Shown in pieces: positions 5,691 to 10,121 of a stretch of DNA of 10,121 bases. The stretch's first letter is position 1. Each line of letters starts with the position of its first letter. The translations under genes and the position numbers were made by a program. Below the pieces are notes generated by a model. It was not told the origin of the DNA. It ran no database searches and saw only the letters and a list, made by a program, of their open reading frames with translations. The stretch lies in assembly GCA_902805805.1 (NCBI GenBank), contig CADCUE010000157.1, positions 1 through 10,121 on the forward strand, written 5' to 3'. The DNA comes from an uncultured Frankineae bacterium. Its GTDB lineage: Bacteria > Actinomycetota > Actinomycetes > Mycobacteriales > SCTD01.

Positions 5691-7324
5691 TGCACGATCG
5701 CCGTCAGGTCGCGCACGCCGGGGTCGCCCTCCTCGGCGGTGTAGTCGGCCGGCAGGGTCGTGTCGACGCCGTCGTCGACGTGGCCGCGCAGCGCGAGCGT
5801 GCCCAGGACCGCGACCAGCAGGTTCGCCCCGATCGCGAGCGCACCGGCGTAGATGGTGGACTTGGTGTCGAAGCCGAGCTCGGCCAGCGGGAAGCCCGAG
5901 CCGCCGAAGTGCTCCTTGGCGATGGTGATGGTCCCGTCGGCGTTGAACACGCGCTGCGGGATCTGGTACAGCGCCCAGAAGCCGACCACCATGCCGGCGA
6001 CCCAGCCGGCGATGAGCGCCTTGGCGTGGAACCAGCGGGTGTAGAGGCCGATCGCCACCGCGGGCAGCGTCTGCAGCATGATCACACCGCCGATGAGCTG
6101 CAGGTCGATGGAGAACTGCGGGTCCAGGACGAGGATGGCGGCCAGCGCCCCGACCTTGACGACCAGCGAGGCGAGCTTGCTGCTGCGCGCCTCCTGCTTC
6201 GGCGTCGCGTTCGGATTGAGGTACTCCTTGTAGATGTTGCGGGTCCACAGGTTCGCCGCAGCGATGGACATGATCGCCGCCGGCACCAGCGCCCCGATGC
6301 CGATGGCGGCGAAGGCCACCCCGGCGAACCAGTCCGGGAACTGCTGGTCGAACAGCAGCGGCACGACGGTGTTGCCGTCGGGTCGGCCGTTCTCCCCCAC
6401 GAGCGGCTCCACGCCGGAGGCGATGGCCATGTAGCCGAGCAGCGCCAGCAGGCCGAGGATGAACGAGTACGCCGGCAGCGCGGCCATGTTCTTCATGACC
6501 GTCTTGCGGCTCTTGGCGGCGAAGACGCCGGTGAGCGAGTGCGGGTAGAGGAACAGCGCGAGCGCCGAGCCGAGGGCGAGCGTCGCGTACTGCAGCTGCG
6601 CCGGGCCGGCGAGGATGACGCCGTCACCGGGGTTGGGGCTGGCCGCGAACTTCTCCTCCGCGGCGGCGAAGATGACGTCGAAGCCGCCGAGCTTGTAGGG
6701 GATCACGATGATCGCCGTGATGACGACGATGTAGATCAGCGTGTCCTTGACGAAGGCGATCAGCGCCGGGGCGCGCAGCCCGGAGTTGTAGGTGTAGGCG
6801 GCCAGGATGGCGAACGCCAGGATGATCGGCAGCTCACCGGTGACCCCCATGGCCTTGAGGACGGCCTCGATGCCGACCAGCTGCAGGGCGATGTACGGCA
6901 TCGTCGCGACGATGCCCGTGAGCGCGACGAGCAGCGCCAGCGTGGGCGACCCGGAGCGCGCCCGGACGAAGTCGGCGGGTGTCACGAAGCCGTTGGCGTG
7001 GCTCACCGACCACATGCGCGCCAGGACGAAGAACACGATCGGGTAGACGACGATCGTGTAGGGCACGGCGAAGAAGCCGATGGCCCCGGCGCCGAAGACG
7101 AGCGCGGGCACGGCGACGAACGTGTAGGCGGTGTAGAGGTCGCCGCCGATGAGGAACCAGGTGATCCACCCGCCGAAGCTGCGTCCGCCGAGCCCCCACT
7201 CGTCCAGGCTGTCGAGCGACTCGGCGCGGCGCCAGCGGCTGGCGAAGAAGCCCAGCAGGCTGACGGCGATGAACAGGATCGAGAAGACGACCAGCTCGGT
7301 GACCTTGATGCCGTCGAGGTCCAT
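5687..7324 (-). CDS. mctP: MctP-type sodium:solute symporter (monocarboxylate uptake)
   Basis: 545 residues from ATG 7324. It is a polytopic SSS-family (LeuT-fold) protein with about 13 hydrophobic segments. Typical of the MctP group are WGLGGRSFGGW (43-53), GGDLYTAYTF with Asp62, PADFVRARSGSP, ATMPYIALQLVG, SALALFLYPHSLTG and LQLIGGVIMLQTLPAVAIG. Characterised MctP proteins take up monocarboxylates such as lactate and pyruvate; the substrate here is inferred from the family. The C-terminus has an acidic, probably cytoplasmic tail. It starts 1 bp after the stop of the DUF3311 gene, the usual small partner of this group. Its stop overlaps the GNAT stop by 4 bp (CTAG), and a strong hairpin follows. 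A divergent paralogue lies at 7689-9212. Confidence 0.93.
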   Translation of the reverse strand: MDLDGIKVTELVVFSILFIAVSLLGFFASRWRRAESLDSLDEWGLGGRSFGGWITWFLIGGDLYTAYTFVAVPALVFGAGAIGFFAVPYTIVVYPIVFFVLARMWSVSHANGFVTPADFVRARSGSPTLALLVALTGIVATMPYIALQLVGIEAVLKAMGVTGELPIILAFAILAAYTYNSGLRAPALIAFVKDTLIYIVVITAIIVIPYKLGGFDVIFAAAEEKFAASPNPGDGVILAGPAQLQYATLALGSALALFLYPHSLTGVFAAKSRKTVMKNMAALPAYSFILGLLALLGYMAIASGVEPLVGENGRPDGNTVVPLLFDQQFPDWFAGVAFAAIGIGALVPAAIMSIAAANLWTRNIYKEYLNPNATPKQEARSSKLASLVVKVGALAAILVLDPQFSIDLQLIGGVIMLQTLPAVAIGLYTRWFHAKALIAGWVAGMVVGFWALYQIPQRVFNADGTITIAKEHFGGSGFPLAELGFDTKSTIYAGALAIGANLLVAVLGTLALRGHVDDGVDTTLPADYTAEEGDPGVRDLTAIVH

Positions 7325-7325
7325 G

Positions 7326-7568
7326 TCAGCGCCTCGTCGAGACGCGGTAGACGATCAGCGTGGTGATCACGCCGACGGAGATGACGGCCAGCTGGTACCA
7401 GTAGAAGAACGGGATGCCGAACAGCTCCGGCTGCAGCCGGTTGTAGAGCGGCGGGATCAGCGTCACCAGCAGGGGCAGCAGCAGCAGCCAGTTCAGCGGG
7501 TGCTTGTCCGAGCGCGGTGGAGGCCCCTCGCGGTGGAGCCTGGTCGAGCCTGGGTCGTCGAGCGACAC
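7326..7568 (-). CDS. DUF3311 small membrane protein, symporter partner
   Basis: 80 residues from GTG 7568, with a consensus AGGAGG 6 nt upstream. A charged N-terminal stretch (about 25 residues) is followed by two transmembrane helices: LNWLLLLPLLVTLIPPLYN, then IPFFYWYQLAVISVGVITTL, ending YRVSTRR. The PPLYN...GIPFFYWYQL pattern is diagnostic of DUF3311 proteins, which are regularly found next to MctP-type symporters; their role (assembly or regulation of the transporter) is not established to my knowledge. One base separates its stop from the symporter ATG, so the pair should be translationally coupled. The frame is open for a long way upstream, but that stretch is antisense to the second symporter and not coding. 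The second symporter at 7689 has no such partner. Confidence 0.88.
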   Translation of the reverse strand: MSLDDPGSTRLHREGPPPRSDKHPLNWLLLLPLLVTLIPPLYNRLQPELFGIPFFYWYQLAVISVGVITTLIVYRVSTRR

Positions 7569-7574
7569 GTGCGT

Positions 7575-7580
7575 CCTCCT
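7575..7580 (-). promoter_or_regulatory. Consensus ribosome binding site of the DUF3311 gene
   Basis: AGGAGG with a 6-nt spacer to GTG 7568; it decides the start of a gene whose frame is open far upstream. Confidence 0.8.
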
Positions 7581-7603
7581 CTGGGCGGGGGCAGGGCTGC
7601 CGT

Positions 7604-7628
7604 CCTCCTGTGCAGTTGCGCGAGGAGG
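7604..7628. repeat. Inverted repeat CCTCCT-N13-AGGAGG in the divergent symporter control region
   Basis: CCTCCT (7604-7609) and AGGAGG (7623-7628) flank 13 nt that include GCAGTTGC, itself a short stem. It lies between the two symporter starts, 8 bp before the TTGACA at 7637. It could be an operator or an RNA hairpin in the DUF3311 leader. The rest of the 7569-7688 interval shows nothing else I can support. Confidence 0.35.
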
Positions 7629-7636
7629 CGTTCCGG

Positions 7637-7665
7637 TTGACAGCCCGCGGCCGCCAGTGTGGTCT
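7637..7665 (+). promoter_or_regulatory. Candidate promoter of the second symporter-sigma operon
   Basis: A perfect TTGACA (7637-7642) is followed after 17 bp by TGGTCT (7660-7665), a poor -10. Transcription would start near 7672, leaving a short leader with a G-rich site before GTG 7689. If this is right, the in-frame GTG at 7659 lies inside the promoter and cannot be the start. Confidence 0.4.
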
Positions 7666-7688
7666 GTGCCACGTCGGACGGGGGGCAC

Positions 7689-9212
7689 GTGGAGCTGGGC
7701 GTGTTCGCCGCTGTGCTGCTCGTCGGCAGCGGTGTGGCGCTCGTCGGGTCGCGGGTCGACCGCCGCGACGAGCTGCCGTCCCTGCTGGGCTGGGGACTGG
7801 CCGGGCGCGAGCACGGGACCCTGCTGACGTGGTGCCTGCTCGGCGGCACCGTCTTCACCGCCTACACGACGATCGCGGTGCCCGCCCTGGTCTACGGCGT
7901 GGGCGGGCTCGCGTTCTTCGCCGTCCCCTACACGATCATCGTCTTCCCGCTGGCGTACGTCGTCCTGCCGCGGCTGTGGGAGACGGCCGCCCGCCACGGG
8001 TGCATGACGCCCGCCGATCTCGTCAAGCTGCGCACCGGCTCCGGCGCCCTGGCCCTGGCCGTCGCCCTGACGGGCGTGCTCGCGACGATGCCGTACGTCG
8101 CGCTGCAGCTGCTCGGCCTGCAGGCGCTGCTCGAGGTCCTCGGCGTCCCCCCGGGCGGCGGACGCGGTGACCTGGGCCTGGCCGTCGTCACCGGGCTGCT
8201 CGTCGTGGCGGTGTTCCGCCGGGGTCTGCGCGCGGCGGCCCTGGTGTCGGTGGTCAAGGCGGCGCTGCTGTTCCCCGCGACGGTGCTGGTCGTCTGGGTC
8301 GCCACGGCGCAGTCGCCGGGCACCCGCGCGGTCTTCGCGACCGCGCAGGACCGCCTGGCCGACAAGGGCGGCGAGCTGCTGCTGGCCGACGGGCTGGACG
8401 CCGCGTACGTCTCCCTCGCCGTCGGCTCGGCCCTCGCGCTGGTCGTCTACCCGCACGTGCTCACGGCGGCGCTGTCCGCCCGCTCGCCCGATGTCCTTCG
8501 CCGGTCGTGCGTGCTGCTGCCGGCCTGGACGGCCCTGCTCGGTGTCACGGCGCTGCTCGGGCTGTTCGCCCTGGCCGCCGGCATCCGCACCCCTGCCGGC
8601 GCCGCCGAGCTGGCTGTCCCCGAGCTGGTGCTGACGGTGCTGCCCGCGGTCCTGGCCGCGGTCGTGCTGGGGGCTGTCGGGGTCGCGGCGCTCGTGCCGG
8701 CCGCCGTGATGTCGGTGGCCGTGGCGACGACCTTCACGCGCAACGTCTACGTCGAGCACGTCCACCCGACGGCGACGCCCAAGCACCAGCAGTCGGTGGC
8801 GCGTACCGTGTCGGCGCTCGTCAAGCTCGGCGCGCTGGTCTTCGTGCTGGGGCTGCGCACGCAGGACGCGATCGACCTGCAGCTGCTGGGCGGGGTCTGG
8901 GTGCTGCAGACGCTGCCCGCGGTGGTCCTCACGGCGTTCACCGCGTGGCCGCACCGCTGGGGCCTGCTCTGCGGCTGGGCGGTCGGCATGCTGCTCGGCA
9001 CCGCAGCCGTCGCCGGCCGCGGCTTCGTCGCCGTCCTGCGCCTGGACGTCGGACCTCTGGAGGTGCAGGTGTACACAGCGCTGCTGGCCCTGGTCGTCAA
9101 CCTGCTGGTCGTCGGGGTGGTCACCGCCGTCCTGGACCGGCTGCGCGTCCCTCGCGGTCTCGACCGGGCGGCCGGGCTGTCCGCGCGCGAGCAGCTGTGG
9201 GGGCCGGCGTGA
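7689..9212 (+). CDS. Diverged MctP-like sodium:solute symporter paralogue
   Basis: 507 residues from GTG 7689; an in-frame GTG at 7659 would add 10 residues but overlaps the candidate promoter. It is clearly homologous along its length to the symporter at 5687-7324, sharing TAYT, the IAVPALVYG region, FFAVPYTI, TPADLVK, ATMPYVALQL, ALVVYPHVLT, ALVPAAVMS, TRNVYVE, HPTATPK and IDLQLLGG. Differences: Asp62 of the first symporter is Thr54 here (GGTVFTAYTT), the loop around residues 295-330 is shorter and lacks the DGNTVVPLLFDQQF stretch, and the C-terminal region is reduced. It has no DUF3311 partner. Its stop overlaps the GTG of a sigma factor gene as GTGA, an unusual coupling. It may be a true transporter with altered ion coupling, or a transporter-derived sensor feeding the sigma factor; the sequence does not decide between them. 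Confidence 0.9.
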   Translation: MELGVFAAVLLVGSGVALVGSRVDRRDELPSLLGWGLAGREHGTLLTWCLLGGTVFTAYTTIAVPALVYGVGGLAFFAVPYTIIVFPLAYVVLPRLWETAARHGCMTPADLVKLRTGSGALALAVALTGVLATMPYVALQLLGLQALLEVLGVPPGGGRGDLGLAVVTGLLVVAVFRRGLRAAALVSVVKAALLFPATVLVVWVATAQSPGTRAVFATAQDRLADKGGELLLADGLDAAYVSLAVGSALALVVYPHVLTAALSARSPDVLRRSCVLLPAWTALLGVTALLGLFALAAGIRTPAGAAELAVPELVLTVLPAVLAAVVLGAVGVAALVPAAVMSVAVATTFTRNVYVEHVHPTATPKHQQSVARTVSALVKLGALVFVLGLRTQDAIDLQLLGGVWVLQTLPAVVLTAFTAWPHRWGLLCGWAVGMLLGTAAVAGRGFVAVLRLDVGPLEVQVYTALLALVVNLLVVGVVTAVLDRLRVPRGLDRAAGLSAREQLWGPA

Positions 9213-9784
9213 GGTCGGTCCGGTCGGACCGGCCGACGCAGGTCGCCGGAGCCGCCGCGGTGCCGCTGGCCCCGGCGGCGCTGGACGTCCGGGACGTCGA
9301 GCGGGAGGCCGCCGTCACGCGGCTGTTCGCCTCCGAGGCGGCGCAGCTGCAGCGGCTGGCGACGCTGCTCGGCGCCGGCCACGAGGCGGAGGACGTCGTG
9401 GCCGAGGCGTTCTGCGACCTGCACCGGCGGTGGAGCCGGCTGCGCGATCCCGAGACCGCGCCTGCCTACCTGAGGTCGGTCGTCTGCAACCTCGTGCGCA
9501 TGCGCCTGCGTCACCTGCAGGTCGTGCGTCGCAGCCCGCCAGGTGCTCCGCCGGACGTCTCGTCGGCCGAGTCGGAGGTGGTGCTGCGCGAGGACCAGCT
9601 GGAGGTGGTGCGGGCGCTGCGGGATCTGCCCGAGCGCCAGCGCGAGGCGCTGGTCCTGCGATACTGGCTGGACCTGAAGGAGTCGGAGGTCGCGGCCGCC
9701 ATGGGCATCACCGCGGGCAGCGTCAAGGCCCACACCAGCCGTGGCATGGCAGCGCTGACCAGGGCCCTGGAGGGTCGGCGATGA
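9209..9784 (+). CDS. ECF-type RNA polymerase sigma factor (sigma-70 family)
   Basis: 191 residues from GTG 9209, which overlaps the symporter stop as GTGA. After a 30-residue leader, region 2 spans about 36-104: EAEDVVAEAFCDLHRRW (59-75) is the core-binding helix, and AYLRSVVCNLVRMRLR (86-101) covers the -10 recognition and melting part. A linker (105-130) leads to region 4, with LRDLPERQREALVLRYWLDL (137-156) and the helix-turn-helix SEVAAAMGITAGSVKAHTSR (159-178) for -35 recognition. There is no C-terminal SnoaL or zinc-binding extension. It resembles the SigE/SigM-like actinobacterial ECF factors. Its stop overlaps the start of a single-pass membrane protein (ATGA), the usual place for an anti-sigma partner. 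No recognisable target promoter was found in the window. Confidence 0.93.
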   Translation: MRSVRSDRPTQVAGAAAVPLAPAALDVRDVEREAAVTRLFASEAAQLQRLATLLGAGHEAEDVVAEAFCDLHRRWSRLRDPETAPAYLRSVVCNLVRMRLRHLQVVRRSPPGAPPDVSSAESEVVLREDQLEVVRALRDLPERQREALVLRYWLDLKESEVAAAMGITAGSVKAHTSRGMAALTRALEGRR

Positions 9785-10032
9785 GCGCCGAGGTCGAGGC
9801 CCGGCTGCGCGACACGCTTGCGTCGCTGGCCGCCGACGTCGAGCCCTCGCCGCAGGCGTACCGCCGGGCGCAGGCCGCGTGGCGGCGGCGTGAGCGCCGC
9901 CGACGCGTCCTGCTGCTCGTCCTGGCGACGCTCATCATCGGCGGTGCGGACGCGGTGGGTCTGTGGGCGCTCAACTCGACGCCGGCGCACGCCCCGATCG
10001 TCTTCGACGCACCGGCGCCCGTCTCGCCCTGA
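9781..10032 (+). CDS. Small single-pass membrane protein, candidate anti-sigma partner
   Basis: 83 residues from ATG 9781, overlapping the sigma stop as ATGA. The N-terminal 42 residues are soluble and helical (VEARLRDTLASLAADVEPSP, then YRRAQAAWRRRERRRR). The basic run fixes the N-terminus inside the cell. One transmembrane helix (about 43-64, VLLLVLATLIIGGADAVGLW) and a short proline-rich outer tail of about 19 residues follow. The 'L-x-A-x-x-V-x-P-S-P' plus poly-Arg-before-helix layout is typical of proteins encoded after actinobacterial ECF sigma genes, but no HxxxCxxC zinc anti-sigma motif is present and the outer domain is almost absent. The role as sigma inhibitor is inferred from position and topology only. 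Confidence 0.8.
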   Translation: MSAEVEARLRDTLASLAADVEPSPQAYRRAQAAWRRRERRRRVLLLVLATLIIGGADAVGLWALNSTPAHAPIVFDAPAPVSP

Positions 10033-10047
10033 CCCTCGCCCGGCGGG

Positions 10048-10053
10048 CATGAT
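10048..10053 (+). promoter_or_regulatory. Candidate leaderless -10 box for the last gene
   Basis: CATGAT, close to TATGAT, lies 6 nt before ATG 10060; no Shine-Dalgarno site is seen. It overlaps nothing else in the 27-bp gap. Confidence 0.3.
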
Positions 10054-10059
10054 CCGCGC

Positions 10060-10121
10060 ATGACGACGCTCGACGCCCCGGTGCTGGCGAGTGCGGGCAC
10101 GCACGCCGTGACCAACCCGCC
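10060..10121 (+). CDS. Start of a probable acyl-CoA dehydrogenase, AidB-like (runs off the right edge)
   Basis: Only 20 codons are visible: MTTLDAPVLASAGTHAVTNP. The 'T-H-x-V-x-N-x-P' motif close to the N-terminus is characteristic of AidB-type acyl-CoA dehydrogenases, which start with 'thxVxNQpppl'; here the residue after Asn is Pro rather than the usual Gln. Family assignment from so few residues is tentative. It starts 27 bp after the small membrane protein, on the same strand. Confidence 0.5.
   Translation, partial: MTTLDAPVLASAGTHAVTNP

Noticed and set aside
5648..7366. Long plus-strand open frame opposite the first symporter
   Set aside because: It gives a highly charged, Arg/Asp/Gly/Val-rich product with no hydrophobic segments or motifs; it is the antisense shadow of the symporter.
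7572..7609. Repeated CGTCCTCCT as part of a CRISPR-like or direct-repeat array
   Set aside because: Only two 9-bp copies, one of which is the DUF3311 ribosome binding site; no array structure.
7630..7634. GGAAC on the minus strand as an ECF -35 element for the DUF3311 operon
   Set aside because: No CGTC- or GTT-like -10 element is found 16-17 bp downstream, so autoregulation by the neighbouring ECF sigma cannot be supported from sequence.
7659..7688. Alternative GTG start at 7659 for the second symporter
   Set aside because: It would place the start inside the candidate -10 region and add 10 residues with no counterpart in the paralogue; GTG 7689 has a G-rich site just upstream.
10038..10048. 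GCCC-GGC-GGGC hairpin after the small membrane protein
   Set aside because: Only 4 bp of stem; expected by chance.

Overview
The window is very GC-rich (roughly three quarters G+C by eye), with strong third-position G/C bias and many GTG starts. It carries a bacteriophytochrome with a SpoIIE-type phosphatase output, a STAS protein, a MctP/DUF3311 symporter pair and a sigma factor coupled to a one-helix membrane protein. Together these point to an actinomycete, perhaps of the Geodermatophilaceae or Kineosporiaceae type; the genus is a guess. The window is densely coding: 13 genes (two cut by the window edges), no RNA genes, no mobile elements and no CRISPR. No intergenic gap exceeds about 120 bp.

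Left block, minus strand (1-3448). A light-sensing cassette reads right to left: STAS antagonist (3448-3110), heme oxygenase (3113-2568) and a PAS-GAF-PHY bacteriophytochrome fused to a SpoIIE/PP2C phosphatase (2571-358). Each junction is a 4-bp stop/start overlap (GTGA, ATGA), so the three genes are probably translationally coupled. The oxygenase would supply biliverdin, the phytochrome would turn red/far-red light into phosphatase activity, and the STAS protein, with its phosphorylatable serine, is the obvious substrate in a partner-switching circuit. The matching anti-sigma kinase is not in the window. Downstream lies the 5' part of a gene that resembles mycothiol-dependent maleylpyruvate isomerase/DinB-like proteins.

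Middle block (3503-5690). An endonuclease/exonuclease/phosphatase-family protein and an epoxide-hydrolase-like alpha/beta hydrolase lie on the minus strand, with a GNAT acetyltransferase divergent from the hydrolase. These three genes lack convincing Shine-Dalgarno sites; each has TANNNT exactly 7 nt before a GTG start, which fits leaderless transcripts. The two divergent -10 boxes overlap.

Right block (5687-10121). A MctP-type sodium:solute symporter with its small DUF3311 partner runs on the minus strand and ends head-on into the GNAT gene, where a strong hairpin inside the GNAT 3' end looks like the symporter's terminator. Divergent from this pair is a second, diverged symporter paralogue. 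It is coupled by 4-bp overlaps to an ECF-type sigma factor and then to an 83-residue single-pass membrane protein. This transporter, sigma factor and membrane partner unit is the most unusual arrangement here and may be a transporter-gated sigma switch. The window ends in the first codons of a probable AidB-like acyl-CoA dehydrogenase.
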